A DNA stretch of 64,000 nucleotides from Rhizobium sp. ASV20 (GCF_016429015.1 NZ_JAELTU010000001.1:62001-126000); one strand, 5' to 3'. Shown: positions 9,171 to 17,513, counted from the first letter of the stretch. Numbers and translations are program-made. Notes: generated from the letters alone by a model not told the origin.

Positions 9171-9365
9171 TCATTTTTTGGGTTTTGGCGTTTCGATATG
9201 GCCGGCTTCGTGGGCTTTTGCCGCCTTCTCGTTGAGCGCCTTGGTCAGGTTCTTTTCCGGTTTGGTACGGCCGAAGCTGATGCGGTTCTGCTCGGCCTGC
9301 TTTTCCTTTTCGGAGCGGGCCTGCTTCTTGCGAAACTGACGCAGATTGACGATTTCCGCCGCCAT
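9171..9365 (-). CDS. DUF4169 family protein
   Basis: 64-aa very basic protein. The N-terminal EIVNLRQFRKKQAR and the central NRISFGRTKPEK match the DUF4169 family, found mainly in Alphaproteobacteria and of unknown function. Almost half the residues are charged, suggesting a helical, nucleic-acid- or protein-binding peptide. An ATG at 9386 would extend it by seven residues into the terminator hairpin and is not favoured. It lies 55 bases after sspB, with a terminator between them. Confidence 0.75.
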   Translation of the reverse strand: MAAEIVNLRQFRKKQARSEKEKQAEQNRISFGRTKPEKNLTKALNEKAAKAHEAGHIETPKPKK

Positions 9366-9385
9366 CGGCTTCTTCCCCTTGCCCA

Positions 9386-9413
9386 TATAAAAAGGGGAAG
9401 CAGATGCTTCCCC
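9386..9413 (-). terminator. Rho-independent terminator after sspB
   Basis: On the minus strand an 8-bp stem GGGGAAGC / GCTTCCCC (9406-9413 and 9394-9401) with a 4-base loop is followed by TTTTTATAT. It is placed 7 bases beyond the sspB stop, so it should limit readthrough into DUF4169. Confidence 0.82.
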
Positions 9414-9420
9414 GATATGC

Positions 9421-9930
9421 CTATTGCTTCTTGCGGAATGCGTCGAGCGAAACGACCGATCCTGGCTTCTTTTCCTCGCCTTCCTTGGCGGGAGCCGACT
9501 GTTCCTCGACACCTTCGGTCGGAACCGGGTAGGCGGTGATCTCGCCGGTGGTGATCTCTTCCTCGTCGGCCAACGGTACGTCGAACTCGAGTTCGAAGTT
9601 GACGGAAGGATCGTAAAAGCCGCGGACGGCGTTGAACGGGATCACAAGCTTTTCCGGAACGTCGGAGAAAGAGAGGCCGATCTCGAACAGGCTTTCGGTG
9701 ACTTTAAGATCCCAGAATTGATGCTGGATGACGATGGTCATCTGTTCCGGGTACTTCGACTTCAGGTGCTGCGAAATGCGCACACCGGGAGCGCCCGTGA
9801 GAAAGGTAATGAAGAAATGATGATCCCCCGGCAGGCGGCCGGTGGCGCCGACTTCGGTCAACACCTTACGTATGACTCCACGCAGGGCGTCCTGTGCCAA
9901 AATATCGTAGCGGATATGATCCTGCGCCAT
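9421..9930 (-). CDS. sspB: SspB, ClpXP adaptor protein (alpha type)
   Basis: 169-aa adaptor that binds ssrA-tagged proteins and delivers them to the ClpXP protease. The N-terminal two-thirds is the SspB substrate-binding domain (DHHFFITFLTGAPGVRIS, VIQHQFWDL, IPFNAVRGFYDPSV). A flexible acidic and proline-rich linker (about 125-155) leads to the C-terminal SVVSLDAFRKKQ peptide, which resembles the ClpX-docking tail. It lies directly beside the gene for the tmRNA, on the same strand, so the tag-writing RNA and the tag-reading adaptor are neighbours. Together they clear stalled-translation products. Confidence 0.92.
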   Translation of the reverse strand: MAQDHIRYDILAQDALRGVIRKVLTEVGATGRLPGDHHFFITFLTGAPGVRISQHLKSKYPEQMTIVIQHQFWDLKVTESLFEIGLSFSDVPEKLVIPFNAVRGFYDPSVNFELEFDVPLADEEEITTGEITAYPVPTEGVEEQSAPAKEGEEKKPGSVVSLDAFRKKQ

Positions 9931-10029
9931 ACTTTCCTGTCTTTCGTTAGCCCATGCTTTTTCTAAGGCTTATGCCATGCTCGCCGCCAAGGGGAAAGCC
10001 CCGTGCGCGAGTCATCGCTCAGTCTTACT

Positions 10030-10385
10030 ATAATATAGCAATGGAAGATAAGGTGAAGGCTTCTGTTGCCAGGTGCCTTCGGACCCCGCCTAAGAGTGCG
10101 ACCCCTTAGGACTTTATTTGAAGTGTCACACCGCGATTAAGCAGCGAGACGAGCTTCCGCATAGTTGTCGTTTGCAACTACAATTTTAGCCCGATAACGG
10201 CGGTACAATGCCGAGCAAAAAGTCGATCTTTACACCCTTGTCGATCCTGTTTCGCCCCCATCAAAAGCCGGTCTGTCGCCAGTTTGCCCGGCCGGTTTTT
10301 GGTGGAGGCGCCGGGTACCGCCCCCGGGTCCAATAGGTTTATTACACCGCTCATTTATCGCCATAGCCGGCCCGAAGACCGGCAA
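10030..10385 (-). ncRNA. ssrA: Two-piece, circularly permuted tmRNA
   Basis: Transfer-messenger RNA that rescues stalled ribosomes. On the minus strand the acceptor piece comes first and ends with CCA at 10302-10300. About 40 bases of intervening sequence follow, then the coding piece starting GGGGGCGAAACAGGAUCGAC at 10259. GGGGGCG (10259-10253) pairs with CGCCUCC (10310-10304) to give a 7-bp acceptor stem whose third pair is G-U, the alanine identity element. A 5-bp T-stem CCGGG/CCCGG precedes it. The tag frame runs from GCA at 10175 to the TAA at 10137 and encodes ANDNYAEARLAA. Outer boundaries are approximate. The T-loop reads GGCGGUA rather than the usual UUCGA type. Confidence 0.93.
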
Positions 10386-10621
10386 GGGTGATATAGTGTT
10401 TTCCGCAGACGAAGGGAAGGGCAATTGTCATAAATGCTTCGCCGAAACATCGGTTTGACGTTAGCTCAGGCGAGAATTGTCTGAATTACTTTTTCGCTGC
10501 GGTTGGTTTCACGCGCGCTTGTCACTAAAATTGCAAAAAGGGAATCGGCCGGGCGGGCGACGGTGGGTAATCGTCGGCGCACTTGGCCGCCCGCAAAATT
10601 CAAGCGATTTCGGAGCGGAAG

Positions 10622-11542
10622 ATGGCTCGTCACCCAGAGTATCAATATCTCGACCTGATGGAGCACCTGCTCGAACATGGTGACCGACGGATTGACCGGA
10701 CCGGTGTCGGCACGTTGAGCGGTCTTGGCGCGATGATGCGCTTCGATCTTTCGAAGGGGCAGATCCCGATCTTCACCACCAAACGCGTCTATTGGAAGCT
10801 CGCCGTCAAGGAGATGCTCTGGTTCCTGACCGGTGACACCAACATTCGCAATCTCCTCAAGGAGAATGTGCGGATCTGGACCGATTGGCCGCTCGCCAAG
10901 TATCGCAAGGCAACCGGCGAAGAGATCGATCAGGTTTCTTTTGAAAAGCGGATTTTGGAGGATGAGGCCTTCGCGCTGCAATGGGGCGATCTCGGGCCGG
11001 TCTACGGCAAGCAGTGGCGGCAATGGCGCGATGCGGACGGCCGCGTGCATGATCAACTCGCCACGGTCATCAATGATCTGAAGACCAATCCGAGCAGCCG
11101 GCGGATGATCTTTCACGCCTGGAATGTCGGGGAGCTCGCCGATATGGCGTTGCACCCTTGCCATATGGTCTATCAGTTCCACGTCTCGAACATATCCGGC
11201 GCGGATGGTCGGCGACCACGCCTCAGCCTGATGGTCTTCCAGCGCTCCTGCGACCTCTTCCTCGGCAATCCCTTCAATATTTGCCAGCAGGCGGCGTTGC
11301 TGGCGATGGTGGCGCAGCAGGTCGATATGGATCTCGGCGAGTTGGTGTGGTCCGGCGGCGATGTGCACCTCTATCTCAACCATCTCGATGCGATCCGCGA
11401 GCAGCTTAGCCGAGAGCCCAAATCGTTCCCGACCCTGCGTTTGCTGCGCCGGCCGGACAGTATCGATGGTTACCGCATCGAGGATTTCGAGGTTACCGGC
11501 TACGAGCCGCATGCTGCGATCGCAGCGGAAGTTGCAGTTTGA
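10622..11542 (+). CDS. thyA: Thymidylate synthase
   Basis: 306-aa enzyme that converts dUMP to dTMP using methylene-tetrahydrofolate. Visible motifs are DRTGVGT near residue 25, the folate/dUMP-binding GDTNIRNLL, the catalytic Cys180 in ALHPCHMVYQF, QRSCDLFLG, and the end IAAEVAV. It is longer than the 264-aa form typical of Proteobacteria: an insertion at about residues 90-120 between the DW and GDLGPVYG motifs, and a small extra loop at 190-200, recall the long Gram-positive-type enzymes. GGAGCGGAAG precedes ATG 10622. folA lies 3 kb downstream on the same strand, as expected for the thymidylate cycle. Confidence 0.93.
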   Translation: MARHPEYQYLDLMEHLLEHGDRRIDRTGVGTLSGLGAMMRFDLSKGQIPIFTTKRVYWKLAVKEMLWFLTGDTNIRNLLKENVRIWTDWPLAKYRKATGEEIDQVSFEKRILEDEAFALQWGDLGPVYGKQWRQWRDADGRVHDQLATVINDLKTNPSSRRMIFHAWNVGELADMALHPCHMVYQFHVSNISGADGRRPRLSLMVFQRSCDLFLGNPFNICQQAALLAMVAQQVDMDLGELVWSGGDVHLYLNHLDAIREQLSREPKSFPTLRLLRRPDSIDGYRIEDFEVTGYEPHAAIAAEVAV

Positions 11543-11555
11543 AACGTGCCGCACA

Positions 11556-11640
11556 AAAGCGTGAAGCAGTTTTGCGCCGAGTAAGCAGAATCAAAGACTT
11601 AAAGCGCGGAGAGCGCCTCTGAAGGATCGCGACGCGCTTT
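11556..11640. repeat. Possible rhizobial intergenic repeat remnant
   Basis: The segment contains AAAAGCGTGAAGCAGTTTTG, AATCAAAGACTTAAAGCGCG and a GCGCGG/GAGCGCC region. These resemble phrases that recur between genes in Rhizobium genomes. The assignment rests on recall only; a genome-wide self-comparison would decide it. Confidence 0.35.
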
Positions 11641-12079
11641 AGGTATTTCGGCTGGCAACGAGCATGGCGCCGGTCACGAGCAGGAATGCTCCGAAAAGTT
11701 GCGAAGCGCTGAGGCCCGCGACCTTCCCCGAGATAGTGGCATCGAATGCCAGGCCAGCCAGCAACTGGCTGGCGACAAGAACGGCGATGGTGGGGGCGGC
11801 GCCGAGCCGTTGATAGCCAAGGATGCCCGCAAAGACGAAGAACGAGCCCAGCAGTCCGGGCAGCAGCGCCCAGGGCCTGAAGGCTCCGACGATTTCCGCA
11901 AGACCGGCTAGGCCGTTGCGGGAAATCAGGATCAGCGTCAGCGCCGTCAGCCCGACCGAGGAGTTGATCACCAGTGCGATGAGCACTGTTGATGCCGACT
12001 GGGTGATCCGCACCATCAATGCGTTCTGCAAGACGAGCGATATGCCGGCGAGAATGAGCGTTGCCACCGTCATGGGCAT
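11639..12079 (-). CDS. DMT-superfamily transporter, DUF606/YdcZ type
   Basis: 146-aa integral membrane protein with five hydrophobic segments, the half-size form of the drug/metabolite transporter superfamily that works as a dimer. Typical family segments are LLPGLLGSFFVFAGILGYQR and AVLVASQLLAGLAFD. It lies 12 bases after a GNAT acetyltransferase gene on the same strand, and an XRE-cupin regulator is divergent to both. This arrangement suggests acetylation and export of a shared compound (inference). The substrate is unknown. Confidence 0.82.
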   Translation of the reverse strand: MPMTVATLILAGISLVLQNALMVRITQSASTVLIALVINSSVGLTALTLILISRNGLAGLAEIVGAFRPWALLPGLLGSFFVFAGILGYQRLGAAPTIAVLVASQLLAGLAFDATISGKVAGLSASQLFGAFLLVTGAMLVASRNT

Positions 12080-12091
12080 GGTGTTGCGCCT

Positions 12092-12619
12092 CTAGGCAGC
12101 GGGCGTGTTGTCGGGATCCGTGCGCTTGTCGAGCAGCAGTTGCAGAAAAGCGAGGTCAAGCCAGCGTCCGAACTTCGTTCCGACCTCGGGCAGGACACCA
12201 ACCTGCTGGAAGCCGAGCTTTTCATGCAGTCTGATCGAAGCCACATTGCCGGCTTCGATGCCTGCGACCATCGCATGCTTTCCAATTGCCCGGGCACGCT
12301 CGATCAGCTCGATCATCAACGCCTTGCCAATGCCGCCGCGATATTGATCATTTCGGACATAGACGGAATGCTCGACCGTGTGCCGATACCCGTCGAAGGC
12401 GCGCCAGTCACCGAAGGAGGCGTAGCCGATAACTTCGCCCTGATCGTTCGTCGCCACCAGTACCGGATAGCCGAGCTTGTGCCGATCCTGCAGCCATAGC
12501 CGGCGATTGGCGATGTCGACCTGCGTCTCGTTCCAGATCGCGGCGGTATTGGCGACGGCGTCATTGTAGATCGCGGTAATCCCCGGGAGATCTTCTTCTC
12601 TTGCATCGCGAATTTGCAT
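12092..12619 (-). CDS. GNAT N-acetyltransferase, phosphinothricin-acetyltransferase type
   Basis: 175-aa acetyltransferase of the PAT/MnaT group, which acetylate phosphinothricin, methionine sulfoximine or related small amines with acetyl-CoA. The N-terminal IRDAREEDLPGITAIYNDAV, the HTVEHSVYV strand, the acetyl-CoA loop YRGGIGKALM and the final RWLDLAFLQ are characteristic. ATG 12619 is chosen because it begins the conserved domain directly; ATG 12631 adds four residues. It is first in an apparent two-gene operon with the DMT transporter. Confidence 0.84.
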   Translation of the reverse strand: MQIRDAREEDLPGITAIYNDAVANTAAIWNETQVDIANRRLWLQDRHKLGYPVLVATNDQGEVIGYASFGDWRAFDGYRHTVEHSVYVRNDQYRGGIGKALMIELIERARAIGKHAMVAGIEAGNVASIRLHEKLGFQQVGVLPEVGTKFGRWLDLAFLQLLLDKRTDPDNTPAA

Positions 12620-12890
12620 CGGCAACCCCATCGGCTATCCACTAAATTGGACGGATACCTATCCTGTCGTTTCAGACTGTCATACACCGATTTATAGGTC
12701 TGTCCACTATCTTATTACGAAAATCCAAAGGCTGAAGGCGACGCATCTTTCCCGGGTTCTATGAAATTCGGCATTGATATCAATTGGAAAGTGGCTTGAA
12801 GCCGCGAAGCGTCTTGCCCGCCCTATTGCCGATGGCTTTCCGCGGCGTGGTCTGCGGAAGGCATCAGGCACCGATTGCTCTCTCCGGGAT

Positions 12891-12908
12891 TGTCTACTAT
12901 AGTTTACA
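12891..12908. promoter_or_regulatory. Dyad operator overlapping the XRE-cupin start
   Basis: TGTCTACTATAGTTTACA is a near-perfect palindrome (TGT, ACTATAGT and ACA symmetric, two mismatched positions in each arm). It ends one base before the ATG at 12910. A related half, TGTCCACTAT, lies at 12701-12710 near the divergent GNAT gene. This placement fits autoregulation by the XRE-cupin protein. No Shine-Dalgarno sequence is visible before the ATG, so the transcript may be leaderless. Confidence 0.45.
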
Positions 12909-12909
12909 T

Positions 12910-13476
12910 ATGTCTCAACATGACGATATCGAAAAGCGCATCGGCGCCCGCATTCGCATCGAGCGCGAGAGCCGTGGCTGGTCGCTGACGGAGCTTGCGG
13001 AACGATCTGCCGTTTCGCGTGCCATGATCCATAAGATCGAGCGTGGCGAAAGCAGTCCCACGGCAACACTCCTCGGCAAGCTCTCCGGTGCCTTCAGCCT
13101 CAGCATGTCGACCTTGATGGCGCGCGCGGAGATGCAGCAGGGCCGGTTTCTGCGGCAGGAGGAGCAGCCCGTCTGGGTCGATCCGCAGACGGGTTACAAG
13201 CGTCGGCACGTGTCTCCGAAATCCGACCTGCCGCTTGATCTGGTTCACATCGAGTTGCCTGCGGGCGCTGAAGTCCCGATGCCCGCGTCGGCCTATGCCT
13301 TCATGCGGCAGCTCATCTGGGTGCTGGAAGGGCGGCTGACCTTTCTCGAAGGGGATGTCAGGCATTCGATGTCGGAAGGAGATTGCCTGGAGCTTGGCCC
13401 GCCGACGGATTGTGCTTTCAGAAACGAGAGCGGGGAACCATGCATCTATGCCGTTCTCGTGCTTCGCAATGCGTGA
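12910..13476 (+). CDS. XRE-family regulator with C-terminal cupin sensor
   Basis: 188-aa transcription factor. Residues about 8-65 are a lambda-repressor-like HTH with RIERESRGWSLTELAERSAV and HKIERGESSPTATLLGKL. Residues about 105-185 are a cupin_2 beta-barrel (QLIWVLEGRLTFLEGD, MSEGDCLELGPPTDCAF) likely to bind a small ligand. This architecture usually regulates adjacent amine, polyamine or acetyltransferase genes. It is divergent from the GNAT and DMT genes. ATG 12910 starts the HTH domain; a longer frame upstream runs through the presumed promoter. Confidence 0.87.
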   Translation: MSQHDDIEKRIGARIRIERESRGWSLTELAERSAVSRAMIHKIERGESSPTATLLGKLSGAFSLSMSTLMARAEMQQGRFLRQEEQPVWVDPQTGYKRRHVSPKSDLPLDLVHIELPAGAEVPMPASAYAFMRQLIWVLEGRLTFLEGDVRHSMSEGDCLELGPPTDCAFRNESGEPCIYAVLVLRNA

Positions 13477-13641
13477 GGTGTCGTAGGCCTATGTATGTCT
13501 TGGCGCCGCGCCTGCTAGATCAGCAGCGTAACCGATCTGCGCTGAGCTAAACTTACCGTTACCGCATGGCATTCCGCTCGTTCGGTCGAGCAAGAGGCGC
13601 TATGCTCCCGCCGTTCCCCATATCAAACGAGGAGATCGGCC

Positions 13642-14475
13642 GTGGAGATCGCAGTCATCGGAGCGGGTGCGATGGGTAGCGCTATCGCGAAACGCCTTGT
13701 CGAGAACGGTGCGAGTGTGCTGACCTATCTCGAGGGGCGCTCGGCAGTGACAATAGAGCGGGCGAGGACGGCAGGCATGCAGCCCGCCGACCTTGACGCA
13801 ATTGCTGGCGCGGGCATTATTCTCTCCATTGTGCCGCCAGCCACGGCGATTGCTGTTGCCGAACAGATCGCCGCTGCGATCCGGCGGCGCGGCTCGAAAA
13901 CCACTTTCATCGACTGCAATGCGATTTCGCCGCAGACGATGATGCAGGTCGCAGCGGTTTTCGGCAGCGATTGCGGCGTGGTTCTCGATGGCTCCATCAT
14001 CGGAGGGCCGCCGAAAGCGGGTCAGAAAGGTCCGAAACTCTACGTGAGCGGCGATGAAGCCGATCATAGTGCCGTGCTCGCCGAACGTGGTCTTCAGGTT
14101 CGCCGCATCGAGGGGGCGATCGGCGCGGCATCGGCGTTGAAGATGTGCTATGCCGGCATCAACAAGGGCGTAACGGGGCTTGGCACCGCCATGCTGCTGG
14201 CCGCGCTCCGTTCGGGAGCCGATGCGGCCTTGAAACGCGAGATGCAGGAGAGCTTGCCGGATCTCGATGTGAAATTAACGAACGCCATCCCGGACATGTA
14301 TCCTAAGGCCTATCGCTGGGTTGCCGAGATGGAAGAGATTGCGGAGTTCCTTGGTGAAGACGATCCTGCCGCGCTGATATTCAGGGGCATGGCTGGCCTC
14401 TACCGCAAGATGGCGGAAGACAGGGACACTGGCGGCCTGCTGGCAGGGCAGCTCGATGCACTTAACAACGGCTGA
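13642..14475 (+). CDS. NAD(P)-binding dehydrogenase with DUF1932 domain
   Basis: 277-aa oxidoreductase related to 6-phosphogluconate and 3-hydroxyisobutyrate dehydrogenases. The N-terminus is a Rossmann fold with the dinucleotide motif GAGAMGSAIAKRL. The middle carries SIIGGPPKAGQKGPKLYVSG, and residues about 180-255 form the helical DUF1932 domain with the family lysine in SALKMCYAGINKG. The start is GTG at 13642 behind GAGGAG (13629-13634). The substrate is unknown; it is probably a hydroxy acid. Confidence 0.82.
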   Translation: MEIAVIGAGAMGSAIAKRLVENGASVLTYLEGRSAVTIERARTAGMQPADLDAIAGAGIILSIVPPATAIAVAEQIAAAIRRRGSKTTFIDCNAISPQTMMQVAAVFGSDCGVVLDGSIIGGPPKAGQKGPKLYVSGDEADHSAVLAERGLQVRRIEGAIGAASALKMCYAGINKGVTGLGTAMLLAALRSGADAALKREMQESLPDLDVKLTNAIPDMYPKAYRWVAEMEEIAEFLGEDDPAALIFRGMAGLYRKMAEDRDTGGLLAGQLDALNNG

Positions 14476-14580
14476 CGTTGTGCGGAAAGGGGTGCTCTTC
14501 ATCCCCGGTCGCGATTATCCTGCGGTCGTATGGTTGTCCGATTCGCGTTGACGATGATCACCGCTGCCCGAGGGAGAAGT

Positions 14581-15099
14581 ATGAACCAACCGATCAAAAC
14601 TATTGTCGTGGCGGTGTCGCGTAACGGTATCATCGGACGTGATGGCGACATGCCCTGGCGACTGTCGTCCGACCTCAAGCGATTTAAGGCTATGACCCTT
14701 GGCAAGCCTGTCATCATGGGGCGCAAGACCTATCAGTCGATCGGCCGGCCGTTGCCGGGACGGCCGAATGTCGTCATTACGCGCGACGCCGGTTTTTCAG
14801 CTGAAGGTGTTACGACGGCGCATTCGCTCGACGAAGCCATAGAGATCGCGTCGCGCCTAGCAGCCGAGAGCCATATCGATGAGATCTGCATTCTTGGTGG
14901 CGGCGAAATTTACCGGCAGGCTATTGCCCTCGCGGATCGTTTGCTCATCACTCATGTCGAGGCCGATGTTGATGGAGATACGTCCTTTCCAATGATCGAT
15001 CCCGCTCTCTGGCAGGTCGAGAGCGAGCTTGCCGTACCGGCCGGAGAGAAGGATACATATCCGACGCGCTTCGTCGTTTATCTCAGGCAAAAAGCATAA
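14581..15099 (+). CDS. folA: Dihydrofolate reductase
   Basis: 172-aa enzyme that reduces dihydrofolate to tetrahydrofolate with NADPH, regenerating the cofactor consumed by thymidylate synthase upstream. Motifs are VVAVSRNGIIGRDGDMPWRL (active-site acid in the DMPW context), KPVIMGRKTYQSIG for NADPH binding, and the glycine pair in ICILGGGEIYRQ. AGGGAGAA lies just before ATG 14581. It precedes hflK by about 160 bases. Confidence 0.93.
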   Translation: MNQPIKTIVVAVSRNGIIGRDGDMPWRLSSDLKRFKAMTLGKPVIMGRKTYQSIGRPLPGRPNVVITRDAGFSAEGVTTAHSLDEAIEIASRLAAESHIDEICILGGGEIYRQAIALADRLLITHVEADVDGDTSFPMIDPALWQVESELAVPAGEKDTYPTRFVVYLRQKA

Positions 15100-15262
15100 A
15101 AGCTGCCTCGAAAAATCAAATATTTTCCAGTTAATCCGCCGAACTTCCTCAAGTTGCGTTGAAAGCAGGTGCGTCGATACCTATAACGGGGAGCAGTCGC
15201 TGCCACCTGTGAATTTCGCAGGGTCGGCGCGATGCTGGGAGTCAACAAACAAAGAGGTCTTG

Positions 15263-16381
15263 ATGCCTTGGAGCAATCAGAATGGCGGCGGCGGTGGCCC
15301 ATGGGGCGGCGGTGGCGGCGGTGGAAATAACCAGGGACCTTGGGGGCAAGGACCAAACCGGCCGCGCGGAAGCGGCAACGGAGGACCTCCGGATCTCGAG
15401 GATATTATTCGCCGCGGCCAAGATCGCCTGAAGGGGTTCGTCCCCGGCGGTTTCAATGCTGGCGTCCTTCTTATCATTGCCGCTATTATCGGTGTTTTCT
15501 GGTTGATCCAGTGCATCTATACGGTGCAGCCGGACGAGCGCGGCGTGGAATTGCGTTTTGGCAAGCCGCGCGACGAAGTCTCCATGCCGGGCCTTCACTT
15601 CCATTTCTGGCCGATCGATCGCGTCGAGTTCGTCAAGGTGACTGAGCAGCAGCGCAACATCGGCAGCCGCTCGAGCGCGAGCTCGGCCAACAATGGCCTG
15701 ATGCTGACGGGCGATCAGAACATCGTCAACGTCCAGTTTTCCGTTCTCTACGCGGTGACCAAGCCGCAGGCCTATCTCTTCAAGATCGAGAGCCCGGACG
15801 AGACACTGCAGCAGGTCGCTGAAAGCGCCATGCGCGAAGTCGTCGGCCGGCGCCCCGCTCAGGACATCTATCGCGACAACCGCCAGGAAATCGCCGTTCA
15901 GGTGAGAAATATCATCCAGGATACGATGGACCGCTACGATGCCGGCATTTCCATCAATGCCGTCCCGATCGAAGACGTATCGCCGCCGCGTGAAGTGGCC
16001 GATGCGTTCGATGAGGTACAGCGCGCCGAGCAGAACGAAGACCAGCAGGTGGAAGAGGCCAATCAATACGCCAACCAGAAGCTCGGTCAGGCACGCGGTC
16101 GTGCAGCGCAGATCCGCGAAGAGGCGGCCGCCTACAAGGACCGCGTCGTGAAGGAAGCGCAGGGTGAGGCGCAGCGCTTCATCTCGATCTACGATGAATA
16201 TGTCAAGGCGCCGGAAGTGACCCGCAAGCGCCTGTTCCTTGAAACCATGGAGTCCGTCATCGGCAATTCCAACAGCGTCATCATCGACGACAAGCAGGGT
16301 GTGGTTCCCTATCTGCCGCTGAATGAAGTCGGCAAGCAGGTGAACAAGCCTGCCAACGCAACTCAGCCGGAGGCCAAATAA
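15263..16381 (+). CDS. hflK: FtsH protease modulator HflK
   Basis: 372-aa inner-membrane protein. With HflC it forms the periplasmic HflKC complex that surrounds FtsH and modulates degradation of membrane proteins. The first about 55 residues are cytoplasmic, very rich in glycine, asparagine and proline (PWGGGGGGGNNQGPWG). A membrane segment at about 68-90 is followed by the SPFH/band-7 domain beginning TVQPDERGVELRFGKP, then a long helical region (about 240-320). The stop codon overlaps the hflC start by one base (TAATG), so the two are translationally coupled. Confidence 0.93.
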   Translation: MPWSNQNGGGGGPWGGGGGGGNNQGPWGQGPNRPRGSGNGGPPDLEDIIRRGQDRLKGFVPGGFNAGVLLIIAAIIGVFWLIQCIYTVQPDERGVELRFGKPRDEVSMPGLHFHFWPIDRVEFVKVTEQQRNIGSRSSASSANNGLMLTGDQNIVNVQFSVLYAVTKPQAYLFKIESPDETLQQVAESAMREVVGRRPAQDIYRDNRQEIAVQVRNIIQDTMDRYDAGISINAVPIEDVSPPREVADAFDEVQRAEQNEDQQVEEANQYANQKLGQARGRAAQIREEAAAYKDRVVKEAQGEAQRFISIYDEYVKAPEVTRKRLFLETMESVIGNSNSVIIDDKQGVVPYLPLNEVGKQVNKPANATQPEAK

Positions 16382-17319
16382 TGACGTCCAGCCGTTTGCC
16401 AGCCATTCTCATCGCGCTCGCGGTGGTACTGCTACTCATCTATTCGTCGGTGTTTGTGGTCAATGCCCGCGAACAGGCGATTGTCCTGCGCTTCGGTCAG
16501 ATCCGTGAAGTCAAGACGGAGCCAGGCCTCTACTTCAAGCTGCCGTTCGCTTTCATGGATGCTGATCGCGTTCAATATATCCAGCAGCAGGAGCTGCGCT
16601 TCGATCTGGACAATATCCGCGTCCAGGTTTCGGGCGGTAAGTTCTACGAGGTGGATGCGTTCGTCGTCTACAAGATCGCCGATGCGCGGAAGTTCCGCGA
16701 AACGGTATCGGGCGATCGCGATGCAGCGGAATCACGGCTTAGAACCCGTCTCGATGCCTCGTTGCGTCGTGTCTACGGTCTGCGCAGCTTCGATGCCGCA
16801 CTCTCCAGCGAGCGTGCTTCGATGATGACGGAAGTACGCGACGATTTGCATCGTGATGCGGAGACCCTTGGTCTCAACATCGAGGACGTTCGTATTCGCC
16901 GTACCGACCTGACGCAGGAAGTCTCGCAGCAGACCTACGACCGCATGAAAGCCGAGCGTCTGGCTGAAGCTGAATTGATCCGCGCACGCGGCAACGAAGA
17001 AGGACAGCGCCGCCGTGCGGTTGCAGACCGTCAGGTTGTCGAGATCGTCGCGGATGCGCAGAAGGACTCCGAAGTTCTACGCGGTCAGGGTGAAGCCGAG
17101 CGCAACGGCATCTTCGCCGATGCGTCGAAGCGCGATCCGGGCTTCTACGAGTTCTATCGCTCGATGGCAGCCTATAACAAGGCATTTGCTGCTGGTGGTA
17201 AGACGCTGGTCCTGCCGCCGAACAAGTCGGACTTCTTCAAGTTCTTTGACAGTCCTGCCGGTTCCGCGGCCAATACAAACGCACCGGCGCTTGCCAACCC
17301 GGCGACATCGGCGAATTGA
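16381..17319 (+). CDS. hflC: FtsH protease modulator HflC
   Basis: 312-aa partner of HflK. A single N-terminal membrane anchor (residues about 7-26) is followed by an SPFH/band-7 domain (VVNAREQAIVLRFGQIREVK) and a long charged helix, then a C-terminal QGEAERNGIFADASKRDPGFYEFYRSM segment typical of HflC. The operon ends at a strong terminator 23 bases after the stop. Many relatives carry a small DUF2065 membrane-protein gene between hflC and degP; none is visible in the 194-base gap here. Confidence 0.93.
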   Translation: MTSSRLPAILIALAVVLLLIYSSVFVVNAREQAIVLRFGQIREVKTEPGLYFKLPFAFMDADRVQYIQQQELRFDLDNIRVQVSGGKFYEVDAFVVYKIADARKFRETVSGDRDAAESRLRTRLDASLRRVYGLRSFDAALSSERASMMTEVRDDLHRDAETLGLNIEDVRIRRTDLTQEVSQQTYDRMKAERLAEAELIRARGNEEGQRRRAVADRQVVEIVADAQKDSEVLRGQGEAERNGIFADASKRDPGFYEFYRSMAAYNKAFAAGGKTLVLPPNKSDFFKFFDSPAGSAANTNAPALANPATSAN

Positions 17320-17341
17320 TACGCCAGATAGGCTGATTTCG

Positions 17342-17369
17342 AAGGGCTGCCTCACGGCGGCCCTTTTTT
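17342..17369 (+). terminator. Rho-independent terminator after hflKC
   Basis: Stem AAGGGCTGCC / GGCGGCCCTT (17342-17351 and 17356-17365, one mismatch) with loop TCAC, running into TTTTTT. It separates the hflKC operon from degP. Confidence 0.88.
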
Positions 17370-17513
17370 CGTTTGAGCCGGAGCCGTTTTTGCCACGGCT
17401 TTCACGCGATGGATCGAGGTTCGGGGATATTGCAAAAAGGTGATTTCACGCTTCATCATTCCGCCTTATGTTGATGCTTATTCAAGATTTCCCTTTTTCG
17501 ATGAGGATGCCTG

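Noticed and set aside
10230..10424. A 64-codon minus-strand frame
   Set aside because: It lies within the tmRNA acceptor piece and intervening sequence.
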